From NCBI RefSeq assembly GCF_900172255.1, contig NZ_FWFU01000002.1:434001-498000 (forward strand): a DNA stretch of 64,000 nucleotides. The letters run 5' to 3'. The first letter of the stretch is position 1; each line of letters starts with the position of its first letter. A program made the position numbers and the translations under genes. The stretch is from Roseovarius halotolerans (GTDB lineage: Bacteria; Pseudomonadota; Alphaproteobacteria; Rhodobacterales; Rhodobacteraceae). The notes below the pieces were generated by a model. That model searched no databases and was not told the DNA's origin. It saw nothing but the letters and a program-made list of their open reading frames with translations. Of this stretch, positions 33,502-42,243 are shown piece by piece.

Positions 33502-33873
33502 TCAGTCCGGTTTCTGGAGCATCCGTCCCAGAGGGCGGCCCGCAAGGATATGGACATGCAGGTGCGGCACTTCCTGAACACCGGCCTCGCCCGCGTTCGC
33601 GATCATGCGAAAGCCGCCTTCGGCCACGCCCTTCATCCGGCACACCTCGCCGATGGCGCGGGTGAAATCGAGGATCTCGGCATCCGAGGCCTCTTGCGCG
33701 AAATGATCGTAGCAGACATAGGGCCCGCGCGGGATCACCAGCACATGCACCGGCGCCTGGGGCTCGATGTCGTTGAAGGCAAGGCTGTGCTCGGTTTCAA
33801 GGACGGTATCGTTGGGGATCTCGCCACGCAGGATCCTGGCAAAGATGTTCTGGTCGTCATAGGCATAGGGCAT
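33502..33873 (-). CDS. HIT family (HinT-like) nucleotide hydrolase
   Basis: 123 residues. EVPHLHVHILAGRP is the His-x-His-x-His triad of the family; IFARILRGEIPNDTVLETE and AFNDIEPQAPVHVLVIPRG are typical of the HinT branch. These small enzymes hydrolyse adenosine phosphoramidates and aminoacyl-adenylates. It starts 12 bases after the GT14 glycosyltransferase gene ends and converges on ribH. Confidence 0.9.
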   Translation of the reverse strand: MPYAYDDQNIFARILRGEIPNDTVLETEHSLAFNDIEPQAPVHVLVIPRGPYVCYDHFAQEASDAEILDFTRAIGEVCRMKGVAEGGFRMIANAGEAGVQEVPHLHVHILAGRPLGRMLQKPD

Positions 33874-33885
33874 GGCGTCGGTTCC

Positions 33886-35463
33886 TCAGTCGGCAAAGAG
33901 ATGCTCGCTTCGGGCAACCTCTAGCGCCTTGTCGGGGGAGATATCAAGAAAGCGCGCGATCAGGCTGGCATGCTGTTCGGGCTGATCGCCCTCGCGCAGG
34001 ATCATCAGGTTGTCGAATTCGGCGTCGCGGATGCGGTCGCTTTCGAAATTGATGTCGCCGCGGATGGTGGGCAACAGGCGTTCCAGCGTCTCGGCCGGGG
34101 TCTGTTCACCGGCAAGGCCGACGCGCGTGGCATGGCCGGTCAGGAATTCATCCGAGAAATTGCACTGCACCTCGAGCATCTTCGTGGTCGAGCGGTCGCT
34201 GGCGAAATCATGCAGCAGATCGAGGCTGGCCGGGTCGATGCAGACGATCAGCCGGTCGGTATCGTAATAGTCGAACAGCATCCGCATCAGCGCCCGGCGG
34301 TGGCGCGTGCGCTTTTCAAGGCTGGCCTGAATGCCGCCGAGATCGGGCAAGGCGGTGTTCTCCTCGTTGAACAGGTATTCGATGGCGGGGACATTGGTGA
34401 CCTTGCGCATCCGGTCGACCAGCCGCTTGGCGACATGCCATTTCTTGCACACCACGATCATCAGTTCACGATCGCGCCCAAGGGTGCTTTCGGTTTCCCA
34501 GAAGCGGCTGGCGAAGCGCCGTCCGATCCGGCCGCGCCCGGTCAGGAACTTGAACAGGCTGCGCCCCTCGTCCGATATCTGGAAACGCGCGGTGTCGTCT
34601 GCATAGAGCGCGCCGAGGCGCGATTTGAGCTCGACTGCCTCGGGGCTGATCTTGCGGGCAAAGAGCGCGTCCTGGCTGAGCAGCAGATCGTAATGGTCGT
34701 TATAGAAATTCACCGGCATCCCGTAATCGGTGAACATGAGAAAGGTCAGCGTGCGGGTGCGAATCTCGTTCTCGGGGACAAGGTGGCGCACCACGGTCTG
34801 AAAGAATGTCTCGTCGGGAATCCATGTGGTGCGGAAAAACCGCATCACGTCGCGCCGGGTGCGGGTGAAATTGAGGATCCATTCCACCGTGCGGCGGCGC
34901 AGGCACCACCATTGGCTGCCGATCTGCACCTGTATGTCATGCGGGATCGCCCGCGTCAGGCCCAGCCATTTCTGCAGCGCGAACGTGGCGTAGTATCGTT
35001 TGGGCTGCCGGCGTTCGTTGAAGAAATGCCGGTAGATCAGCCGCTCTTCCTTGATCCCGGTCTTGATCCAGTCGCTTTCGAAGTAATCGAAGCTCTCGAT
35101 GTAGTCGACATCGTGTGAATCAAGGAAATCATGGGTATAGGCGGCCGATTTGATCGCCGCGCAATCGCCCGAGAGCATGTAGAAATGGGTGGCGCGCGGA
35201 AAGGCGTCGATCGCCGCCTCGAGCGCGTTCAGCGTGGCCTGCACGAGCGACCACTCGCCCCAGCCGCAGCGGATACGCTTGCGGGCAAAGGTCACGTTGG
35301 GATTGTCGGCAAGCGCCGCCTTGATGCGGGCGAAATGCTCGGGTTTGGCGCGGGCGTCGAAATGGATCGACATGTAGTCCCCGGCCGCCGTCAGCATCCG
35401 GGCCTGTCCAATGATCGCGTCCGGATCCTTGTGACACAGAAGTATGAACGCGATTTTTGCCAT
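33886..35463 (-). CDS. GT14 (core-2/I-branching type) glycosyltransferase with C-terminal DUF5928-like domain
   Basis: 525 residues. The N-terminal part (IAFILLCHKDPDAIIGQARML, SIHFDARAKPEH, FYMLSGDCAAIKSAAY, IGSQWWCLRRRTVEWIL and TTWIPDETFFQTVV) matches the Branch family of beta-1,6-N-acetylglucosaminyltransferases. The C-terminal 250 residues are a separate domain conserved in Rhodobacteraceae that I associate with DUF5928. Probably builds branches on a surface or exported glycan. Divergent from a sulfotransferase gene across 147 bases, suggesting one glycan pathway (inference). Confidence 0.82.
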   Translation of the reverse strand: MAKIAFILLCHKDPDAIIGQARMLTAAGDYMSIHFDARAKPEHFARIKAALADNPNVTFARKRIRCGWGEWSLVQATLNALEAAIDAFPRATHFYMLSGDCAAIKSAAYTHDFLDSHDVDYIESFDYFESDWIKTGIKEERLIYRHFFNERRQPKRYYATFALQKWLGLTRAIPHDIQVQIGSQWWCLRRRTVEWILNFTRTRRDVMRFFRTTWIPDETFFQTVVRHLVPENEIRTRTLTFLMFTDYGMPVNFYNDHYDLLLSQDALFARKISPEAVELKSRLGALYADDTARFQISDEGRSLFKFLTGRGRIGRRFASRFWETESTLGRDRELMIVVCKKWHVAKRLVDRMRKVTNVPAIEYLFNEENTALPDLGGIQASLEKRTRHRRALMRMLFDYYDTDRLIVCIDPASLDLLHDFASDRSTTKMLEVQCNFSDEFLTGHATRVGLAGEQTPAETLERLLPTIRGDINFESDRIRDAEFDNLMILREGDQPEQHASLIARFLDISPDKALEVARSEHLFAD

Positions 35464-35610
35464 ATTGAAAACAGATTACCGAAAGCTGCCAGAACCGTTT
35501 ACATTGATAGACGTGAACGGGAATTGAATAAACAGGCTTTCTCTGCTTTTTTGAACGGGTTAGTAACAGGCGCGGCGATACGTTGGCCGCATGGTTTGGA
35601 GACGGCTGGC

Positions 35611-36429
35611 ATGGGATTTCCCGGAACATGGATGACCGAAAGCGAAAGCGTGGTCTACCGAGTGGTGCCCAAATGCGCCTGCTCAACCATCGGTCAGATC
35701 ATGTATTATTCGGATCACGGGGCATTCTTCGACGGCGACATCCATGACGCCACCGAGGGGCTGCACAAGTGGTCGCGCGACGAAAGCCAGCCGCTGATAA
35801 GCGCCAATGTGAAGACCCACAGTTCCTATGCGTTCACCTGCGTGCGCAATCCCTATACCCGCATCCTGTCCAGCTTTTTCGACAAGATCTGCGGGATTCA
35901 GCGCAACGGCAAACGCTATCGCGGCAAGCTGGTGCCGCTGTTGATCCAGAAATACGGGATCGAGGTTGGCGGAGATGACGGCAAGCAGGAATTCGACCAG
36001 ATCAAGAGCTTCCGCCGCTTCCTGCTGTTCACGCGCGACACCATCCGCTGGCGTCGCCCGATGGAGCCCGATATCCATTGGTCAGCCATGTCGGGCCATG
36101 TGTCGACCTTCATCGTGAATGGCGGCAAGTATGACCGGATCGTCTGGACCGAGAGTTTCAACGACGGCATGCAGCAGGTTCTCGATGCGCTCAACACCCC
36201 GCACAAGGTCGACCTGAAGAAGATCCCGCGTTTCAACGAATCCGAAGGCCACGGCCCCAAGCGCGCGCACCCGGTCGAGGATTATTTCGACGATCTCTCG
36301 ATGCACCTCATGCGCGAGATCTATCACCGCGATTTCAACCTGTTCAAATACGATTTCGACGACCCCTCCAACAAGATGCCGATCGGCGAGATCGACCTTG
36401 ACGAGGTACACGCGAAACTGGGCGAGTAG
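35611..36429 (+). CDS. Carbohydrate sulfotransferase-like protein
   Basis: 272 residues. VVYRVVPKCACSTIGQIMYY holds the 5'-phosphosulfate loop (PKCACST, the pattern of the sulfotransfer_2 family), and FTCVRNPYTRILSSFFDKI the 3'-phosphate-binding Arg-Asn-Pro with a Ser. It is expected to transfer sulfate from PAPS to a sugar. The ATG at 35611 (MGFPGTWMTES) has GGAGA 8 bases upstream; the frame is open further upstream only through the divergent glycosyltransferase gene. Paired with the GT14 gene on the other strand. Confidence 0.82.
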   Translation: MGFPGTWMTESESVVYRVVPKCACSTIGQIMYYSDHGAFFDGDIHDATEGLHKWSRDESQPLISANVKTHSSYAFTCVRNPYTRILSSFFDKICGIQRNGKRYRGKLVPLLIQKYGIEVGGDDGKQEFDQIKSFRRFLLFTRDTIRWRRPMEPDIHWSAMSGHVSTFIVNGGKYDRIVWTESFNDGMQQVLDALNTPHKVDLKKIPRFNESEGHGPKRAHPVEDYFDDLSMHLMREIYHRDFNLFKYDFDDPSNKMPIGEIDLDEVHAKLGE

Positions 36430-36449
36430 GCGCAGCAACCCGGCCTGTT

Positions 36450-37229
36450 TCAGCGCTTGCCGCGATCCTGGAGCAGCGTCTCGATCCGCTCGAGGCGGGC
36501 GAAGACCTCATCGCGATAGCTGTCGGTTTTCTCGGCGTCTTCCGCGTGGTGGGCATCCTGCATCGAATTGACGATCAGGCCGACAACAAGGTTCACCACC
36601 GCAAAGGTCGTCACGAGGATGAACGGCACGAAGAACAGCCAGGCGTGGGGGTAGACCTCCATCACCGGGCGCACGATGCCCATCGACCAGCTTTCCAGCG
36701 TCATGATCTGAAACAGCGAGTAGCCCGAACGCCCCAGCGTGCCGAACCATTCGGGGAAGGTCGCGCCGAACAGCTTGGTCGCCATGACCGAGGCGATATA
36801 GAAGATGATCCCCATCAGAAGGAAAACCGAGCCCATGCCGGGCAATGCGCTCATCAGCCCCTCGACCACGCGCCGCAGCGAGGGCGTGACCGACAGCACC
36901 CGCAAAAGACGCAGGATGCGCAGGGCGCGCAAGACGCTGAGGCCCTGTGCCGCGGGTATGAGCGAGATGCCGACGATCACGAAATCGAAGATGCCCCAGC
37001 CGCTGCGGAAGAAACCGGCGCCGCGGGCATAGATCTTGGCGGCGATCTCGATCACGAAGATGGCAAGGCAGATCGTGTCCAGGGTGACGATCAGCGGTCC
37101 GGCGACGGCCATGATCTCGTCCGAGGTCTCCATCCCCAGGATGGCGGCGTTGAACAGGATCACGGCAAGGATGAAATTCTGGACGCCGCGCTTGTCGATC
37201 AGGGCGCCGATCTTCTGTCGTGATGTCAT
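36450..37229 (-). CDS. Voltage-gated ion channel of the NavBac family
   Basis: 259 residues, one six-helix unit. S1-S4 occupy about residues 15-120; S4 reads LRALRILRLLRVLSV with an Arg every third position. The pore has IMTLESWSMGIVRPV, and Thr-Leu-Glu-Ser-Trp-Ser is the sodium-selective filter of bacterial NaChBac-type channels. A hydrophilic C-terminal tail with a predicted coiled coil (DEVFARLERIETLLQD) would assemble the tetramer. The ATG at 37229 is chosen; a frame to 37295 adds a basic stretch. It ends 20 bases from the convergent sulfotransferase gene. Confidence 0.88.
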   Translation of the reverse strand: MTSRQKIGALIDKRGVQNFILAVILFNAAILGMETSDEIMAVAGPLIVTLDTICLAIFVIEIAAKIYARGAGFFRSGWGIFDFVIVGISLIPAAQGLSVLRALRILRLLRVLSVTPSLRRVVEGLMSALPGMGSVFLLMGIIFYIASVMATKLFGATFPEWFGTLGRSGYSLFQIMTLESWSMGIVRPVMEVYPHAWLFFVPFILVTTFAVVNLVVGLIVNSMQDAHHAEDAEKTDSYRDEVFARLERIETLLQDRGKR

Positions 37230-37307
37230 GGTTGCCTGACTGCCTGCCTGAGTTCCGGTTGTCGCCCATATGGGGCGGCGCGCGGCCCGCCGCAAGCGGC
37301 GCGCCCG

Positions 37308-38180
37308 TCAGATGCCGACAAAGCCGTCGCGCGCATAGCCCTGAAGATAGAGCAGCGCCGTCAGATCGCCGTGATTGATGCGGATGTCGCATTGCGCCGC
37401 GACCGAGGGTTTCGCATGCAGCGCGACCCCGGTGCCCGCCAGGCCCAGCATCCCCAGGTCGTTCGCCCCGTCCCCCACCGCGATCACATCGGCATGGCCG
37501 ATGCCGCGCCGCGCGCTGATGGCGCGCAATGCGTCGATCTTGGCCTCGCGCCCGAGGATCGGCCTCGCGACCTCGCCGGTCAGGCGGCCCGCTTCGATCA
37601 GCAATGTGTTGGCGCGGTTCTCGTCAAACCCGAGATCGGCGGCGACCTTTGCGGTAAACGCCGTGAACCCGCCCGACACCAGAACGCAATGCGCGCCATT
37701 GGCCTGCATCGTCGCCACCAGGGCCTTGCCGCCGGGCATGTAGGAGATGCGCGACGCCAGGACCTCGTCGATCATGCCCGCATCCAGCCCCTTCAGAAGC
37801 GCCACGCGTTCGATCAGCGCGCCCTCGAAATCAAGCTCGCCATTCATGGCGCGCGCGGTGATCTCCCTGACATGCGTGCCGGCACCGGCGACCTCGGCCA
37901 GCTCGTCGATGCATTCCTGCTCGATCATGGTGCTGTCCATATCCGCCAGCAGCATGGATTTGCGCCGCCCCTCGGCGGGCTGGACCACCAGGTCGACCTG
38001 TTGCTGCTGAAGGTCGGACCAGACATCCCAGCGGTTCGCAGGGATCACCGCCATCGCGAATTCCGCCGCCTCGTCGGGCGCAAGCCATTGCGCATCCCCC
38101 CCGCCCCATGCGTTGCGCAGCGAGTCGACAAGGGCGGGATCAAGCGCGCCCGCGGGCGCGATCAGCGTGGCGATATACAT
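37308..38180 (-). CDS. serB: Phosphoserine phosphatase
   Basis: 290 residues. It completes serine synthesis by removing phosphate from L-phosphoserine. LLADMDSTMIEQECIDELA holds the HAD nucleophile Asp80 and Asp82; VLVSGGFTAFTAKVA is motif II and VIAVGDGANDLGMLGLAG motif III. The N-terminal 75 residues are an ACT-like regulatory region. The ATG at 38180 has AGAGG 5 bases upstream. It is divergent from serC-serA, which places the whole phosphorylated serine pathway together. Confidence 0.95.
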   Translation of the reverse strand: MYIATLIAPAGALDPALVDSLRNAWGGGDAQWLAPDEAAEFAMAVIPANRWDVWSDLQQQQVDLVVQPAEGRRKSMLLADMDSTMIEQECIDELAEVAGAGTHVREITARAMNGELDFEGALIERVALLKGLDAGMIDEVLASRISYMPGGKALVATMQANGAHCVLVSGGFTAFTAKVAADLGFDENRANTLLIEAGRLTGEVARPILGREAKIDALRAISARRGIGHADVIAVGDGANDLGMLGLAGTGVALHAKPSVAAQCDIRINHGDLTALLYLQGYARDGFVGI

Positions 38181-38268
38181 GGCGGCCTCTGGATTGCGAT
38201 GCGGCTTTGGCATAGCGCAGCGCCGCCCAAGGTTCCAGCTTCAAAGAAGACGACGTGCCCGCCCGCCC

Positions 38269-38319
38269 CTTCATCTGGCCTCAAATACCTCGGGGGGTCC
38301 CGGGGGGCTGGCCCCCCGG
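38269..38319 (-). repeat. Dispersed repeat 2, long copy
   Basis: Read leftward: a G/C hairpin (CCGGGGGGCCAGCCCCCCGG) then ACCCCCCGAGGTATTTGAGG and CCAGATGAAG. It shares the core with 8017-8038 and 63433-63496. It lies between serB and serC, about 170 bases before the serC start. Confidence 0.65.
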
Positions 38320-38446
38320 CCTCGGCCCGGAGCACAGGTTTCCGATAATAGCCGCACGCGTCGCATTTAATCGCCCAAGCGGCGCGGATGCGTCATTTCT
38401 GCACTTGCGAAGCGCCCCCCCTGGCCGTATCTCCGTGCGTGGGACA

Positions 38447-38484
38447 CCCCTCCCCAACGAGGGGCGCTTATCTGGAAGGATAGC
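38447..38484 (+). promoter_or_regulatory. serC leader structure (candidate serC RNA motif)
   Basis: Two hairpins directly before serC: CCCCTC-CCCAAC-GAGGGG (38447-38464) and GCTTATC-TGGAAG-GATAGC (38466-38484). The second places the GGAAGGA Shine-Dalgarno in its loop and 3' arm, ending 4 bases before the ATG. A conserved serC leader RNA is known from alphaproteobacteria (Corbino and co-workers, 2005); the position and the enclosed binding site agree, but I cannot align it here. Confidence 0.5.
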
Positions 38485-38488
38485 ACAA

Positions 38489-39643
38489 ATGGCTATGCAA
38501 CAACCGGCGACGCGGCCGGCCAATCCGCGTTTTTCCTCTGGCCCCTGCGCCAAACCCCCCGCATTCGCACTGGACAAGCTGGCAGACGCGCCCCTGGGCC
38601 GCAGCCACCGCGCCGCCGTCGGCAAGGCCAAGCTGAAGGCCGCCATCGAGGGCACGCGCGAAGTCCTCGGCATTCCCGACGACTACCGGATCGCAATCGT
38701 TCCGGCTTCGGATACGGGCGCCATGGAAATGGCGATGTGGAACCTGCTGGGCGCACGCAAGGCCGAGATGCTGGCCTGGGAAAGTTTCGGCGCGGGCTGG
38801 GTCACCGACGTGGTCAAGCAGCTGAAGCTCGATGCCGAGGTAAAAGAGGCCCCCTATGGCGAGATCGTCGATCTTGACGGGGTCGATACGGATAATGACG
38901 TGGTGTTCACCTGGAACGGCACCACCAGCGGCGCGCGCGTGCCCAATGGCGACTGGATCAAACCCGACCGCGAGGGGCTGACGATCTGCGACGCCACCTC
39001 GGCGGCCTTCGCCCAGCGCCTGCCCTGGGACAAGCTGGATGTGACCACCTTCAGCTGGCAGAAGGTTCTGGGCGGCGAAGCGGCGCATGGGATGCTGGTG
39101 CTCAGCCCCCGCGCGGTCGAGCGGCTGGAGACCTACACCCCGGCATGGCCCCTGCCCAAGATCTTCCGCCTGACCAAGGGCGGCAAGCTGATCGAGGGGA
39201 TTTTCGTGGGCGAGACGATCAACACGCCGTCGATGCTGGCGGTCGAGGATTACCTGCTCGCGCTGGACTGGGCGCGCGAGGTCGGCGGGCTTGAGGGGCT
39301 GCGCGAACGCGCCTATGCCAACCTGGCCGCCGTGCAGGCCTTCGTTGCGGAAAACGAGTGGCTGGCCTTCCTGGTCGAACAGCCGGAATACCGCTCGAAC
39401 ACCAGCGTCTGCCTCAAGTTCACCGATGATCGGATCACCGATGGCGCGGCTTTCGCCAAGGCCGTGGTCAAGCGGCTGGACGCCGAAGGCGTGGCATATG
39501 ACATCGGTGCCTATCGCGATGCGCCTCCGGGTCTGCGGATCTGGTGCGGCGGCACGGTGGAAGCCAGCGATGTCGCGGCGCTGATGCCCTGGATCAAATG
39601 GGCCTTCGAGACCGAGATCGAGGCTTTGGCCGACGCCGCGTGA
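38489..39643 (+). CDS. serC: Phosphoserine aminotransferase
   Basis: 384 residues. A PLP enzyme that converts 3-phosphohydroxypyruvate to phosphoserine. [17 protein letters not shown] and [20 protein letters not shown] are the alphaproteobacterial N terminus; [20 protein letters not shown] holds the PLP lysine. The ATG at 38489 has AAGGA 8 bases upstream, inside a leader hairpin; a second ATG two codons later is less likely. serA follows after 96 bases with an intervening hairpin. Confidence 0.96.
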   Translation: MAMQQPATRPANPRFSSGPCAKPPAFALDKLADAPLGRSHRAAVGKAKLKAAIEGTREVLGIPDDYRIAIVPASDTGAMEMAMWNLLGARKAEMLAWESFGAGWVTDVVKQLKLDAEVKEAPYGEIVDLDGVDTDNDVVFTWNGTTSGARVPNGDWIKPDREGLTICDATSAAFAQRLPWDKLDVTTFSWQKVLGGEAAHGMLVLSPRAVERLETYTPAWPLPKIFRLTKGGKLIEGIFVGETINTPSMLAVEDYLLALDWAREVGGLEGLRERAYANLAAVQAFVAENEWLAFLVEQPEYRSNTSVCLKFTDDRITDGAAFAKAVVKRLDAEGVAYDIGAYRDAPPGLRIWCGGTVEASDVAALMPWIKWAFETEIEALADAA

Positions 39644-39683
39644 GGCGCAGCCGAAGGGCTCTTCGGACGTGATCAGACTTCAG

Positions 39684-39706
39684 GGCGCGCGGTTGTTCCG
39701 CGCGCC
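39684..39706 (+). promoter_or_regulatory. Perfect hairpin in the serC-serA spacer
   Basis: GGCGCGCGG, loop TTGTT, CCGCGCGCC: a perfect 9-bp stem between serC and serA, followed by C-rich rather than T-rich sequence. It may stabilise the serC part of the message or reduce read-through. Confidence 0.45.
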
Positions 39707-39739
39707 ACCCCCCTCCCAAATTTTCAAAGGACCAGGAAA

Positions 39740-41335
39740 ATGGCTCCCAAGGTACTCGTCTCCGACAAACTCTCCGAAACCGCCGTCCAGATCTTTCGTG
39801 ACCGTGGCATCGACGTGGATTTCATGCCCGATCTGGGCAAGGACAAGGAAAAGCTGGCCGAGGTGATCGGCCAGTATGACGGCCTTGCCATCCGCTCGGC
39901 CACCAAGGTCACGCCGACCATCCTCGAGGCTGCGACCAATCTCAAGGTGGTGGGCCGCGCCGGGATCGGCACCGACAACGTGGACAAGGACGCGGCCAGC
40001 AAGAAGGGCGTGATCGTGATGAACACGCCTTTCGGCAACATGATCACCACCGCAGAACATGCCATCGCGATGATGTTCGCCGTGGCGCGCCAGATCCCCG
40101 AGGCCAGCGTCTCGACTCAGGCCGGCAAGTGGGAGAAATCCAAGTTCATGGGCACCGAGCTGACCGGCAAGACCCTGGGCGTGATCGGTGCGGGCAATAT
40201 CGGCGGCATCGTCTGTGATCGCGCGCGCGGTCTCAAGATGAAGGTCGTGGCCTATGATCCCTTCCTCGGGCAGGAGAAGGCCGACAAGATGGGCGTGGAA
40301 AAGGTGGAGCTGGACGAACTGCTGGCGCGCGCCGATTTCATCACGCTGCATGTGCCGCTGACCGATCAGACCCGCAACATCCTGAGCCGTGAGAACCTTG
40401 AAAAGACCAAGAAGGGCGTGCGGATCATCAACTGCGCACGTGGCGGACTGGTCGATGAAGAGGCGCTGGCCGATCTGCTGAAATCCGGCCATGTGGCCGG
40501 GGCCGGTTTCGACGTCTTCGCCGTGGAACCCGCCACCGAGAACCCGCTTTTCGGCTTGCCCAACGTGGTCTGCACCCCGCATCTGGGCGCGGCCACCACG
40601 GAGGCGCAGGAGAACGTCGCGCTGCAGGTGGCCGAGCAGATGTCGGATTACCTGCTGACCGGCGCCGTGACCAATGCCCTCAACATGCCCTCGGTCACCG
40701 CCGAAGAGGCCAAGGTGATGGGCCCCTGGATCAAGCTTTCAGATCATCTGGGCAATTTCATCGGTCAGATGACGGACGAGCCGATCAAGGCGATCAACAT
40801 CCTTTATGACGGTGTCGTTTCGGAGATGAACCTTGAGGCGCTGACCTGTTCCGCCATTGCCGGGATCATGAAATCGGTCAACCCGGACGTGAACATGGTG
40901 TCGGCCCCGGTCGTCGCCAAGGAGCGCGGCGTCAAGATCAGCACCACCAAGCAGGACAAGTCGGGCGCCTTCGAGGGCTATATCAAGCTCACGGTCGTGA
41001 CCGACAAGCGCGAGCGCTCGATCGGTGGCACGGTGTTCAGCGACGGCAAGCCGCGCTTCATCCAGATCAAGGGCATCAACATCGATGCCGAGATCGGGGC
41101 GCATATGCTTTATACCACCAACCGCGACGAGCCGGGGATCATCGGCACGCTTGGCCAGTTGATGGGCGAGCGCGGCGTGAACATCGCGAACTTCACGCTT
41201 GGGCGCTCGAATGCGGGCGGCGAGGCGATCGCGCTGCTGTATGTCGATGCGCCGATTGACGCGACGATCATCAAGACGCTGGAAGATACCGGCAAGTTCC
41301 AACAGGTACGCCCGCTGGAATTCGACGTGGGCTGA
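39740..41335 (+). CDS. serA: D-3-phosphoglycerate dehydrogenase
   Basis: 531 residues, the long form. It oxidises 3-phosphoglycerate with NAD as the first step of serine synthesis. LGVIGAGNIGGIVCDRARG is the NAD-binding loop, IINCARGGLVDEEALADLL and TPHLGAATTEAQENVALQVA hold catalytic residues. An intervening domain (about 320-450) and a C-terminal ACT domain (YTTNRDEPGIIGTLGQLMGE) follow, typical of serine-regulated enzymes. AAGGACCAGGA precedes the ATG. A terminator ends the serC-serA operon. Confidence 0.96.
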   Translation: MAPKVLVSDKLSETAVQIFRDRGIDVDFMPDLGKDKEKLAEVIGQYDGLAIRSATKVTPTILEAATNLKVVGRAGIGTDNVDKDAASKKGVIVMNTPFGNMITTAEHAIAMMFAVARQIPEASVSTQAGKWEKSKFMGTELTGKTLGVIGAGNIGGIVCDRARGLKMKVVAYDPFLGQEKADKMGVEKVELDELLARADFITLHVPLTDQTRNILSRENLEKTKKGVRIINCARGGLVDEEALADLLKSGHVAGAGFDVFAVEPATENPLFGLPNVVCTPHLGAATTEAQENVALQVAEQMSDYLLTGAVTNALNMPSVTAEEAKVMGPWIKLSDHLGNFIGQMTDEPIKAINILYDGVVSEMNLEALTCSAIAGIMKSVNPDVNMVSAPVVAKERGVKISTTKQDKSGAFEGYIKLTVVTDKRERSIGGTVFSDGKPRFIQIKGINIDAEIGAHMLYTTNRDEPGIIGTLGQLMGERGVNIANFTLGRSNAGGEAIALLYVDAPIDATIIKTLEDTGKFQQVRPLEFDVG

Positions 41336-41358
41336 GGCCTTTCGGAACCCGATTGAAG

Positions 41359-41390
41359 ACGGCCCGGCCCGCTTGGTCCGGGCCGTTTTT
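41359..41390 (+). terminator. Rho-independent terminator after serA
   Basis: ACGGCCCGG (41359-41367) and CCGGGCCGT (41378-41386) form a perfect 9-bp stem followed by TTTTCC. It starts 23 bases after the serA stop. Confidence 0.9.
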
Positions 41391-41428
41391 CCTTTGCAAC
41401 CCGGCAGTGGCTGCGCGATGCTCGACCG

Positions 41429-42166
41429 ATGAACGCAGCGGTTTACGTCATCGGAGACATTCACGGTCAGAGGGCCATGCTGGAAGAGGCCCTGACCCGT
41501 ATCGACGCCGATGGCGGCGCGGGAGCGAAGGTGGTGTTCCTGGGCGACCTGGTGGATCGCGGGCCCGACAGCCGGGGTGTGATCGACATCATCATCGAAG
41601 GGATCGCGCAGGGCCGGGACTGGATCGTGCTCAAGGGCAATCACGATGATTACGTGAGCCGGTTTCTCGATCAGGGGGATGCCCATGCCAGCAAGGGTCA
41701 TCCCGGACTGCCGTGGTTCGACCCGCGGCTGGGCGGCGATGCAACGATGGCGAGCTATGGTGTCGCGACCGCGGAGCGCAAGATCGCCGACATTCTAGAG
41801 GATGCCTGCGCGGCGGTGCCAAGGGCGCATCGCGAGTTCATCGCCGGGCTGCCGCTCTGGCATGAGTCGGGCGGGTTGTTGTTCGTGCATGCGGGCATCC
41901 GCCCCGGCGTGCCGCTGGCCAAGCAGAGCACCGAGGACCTGATGTGGATCCGCGAGCCCTTTCTGAGCTGGCCAGAGCGCCACCCGTGGCTGGTGGTGCA
42001 CGGTCACACCGCGCTGGATTTCCCGCATCACTACGGCAACCGTGTCAATCTTGACGGCGGTGCCGGGTGGGGCCGCCCTTTGTTTCCGGCGGTGTTCGAG
42101 GGGCGCGAATGCTGCCTTCTGAGCGGCGGCGGGCGGATGCGCCTGCCCGCCAATCCCGAGGTCTGA
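41429..42166 (+). CDS. Metallophosphoesterase, serine/threonine phosphatase-like
   Basis: 245 residues. YVIGDIHGQRAMLEEAL, VFLGDLVDRGPDSRGVIDII and VLKGNHDDYVSRFL are the GDxHG, GDxxDRG and GNHE-like motifs of PPP-type enzymes; LFVHAGIRPG and WLVVHGHTALD give the late histidines. Related to bacterial PrpA/PrpB and ApaH-like phosphatases; the substrate is not known. Short gap after the serA terminator; no strong ribosome binding site is visible. Confidence 0.88.
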   Translation: MNAAVYVIGDIHGQRAMLEEALTRIDADGGAGAKVVFLGDLVDRGPDSRGVIDIIIEGIAQGRDWIVLKGNHDDYVSRFLDQGDAHASKGHPGLPWFDPRLGGDATMASYGVATAERKIADILEDACAAVPRAHREFIAGLPLWHESGGLLFVHAGIRPGVPLAKQSTEDLMWIREPFLSWPERHPWLVVHGHTALDFPHHYGNRVNLDGGAGWGRPLFPAVFEGRECCLLSGGGRMRLPANPEV

Positions 42167-42243
42167 CGGGACGTCCCGGTTGCCATTCGCGCGCCCGCAC
42201 CGATAGGGTCGGGACAGGATTTCATCACAGCAGGGACGACACC

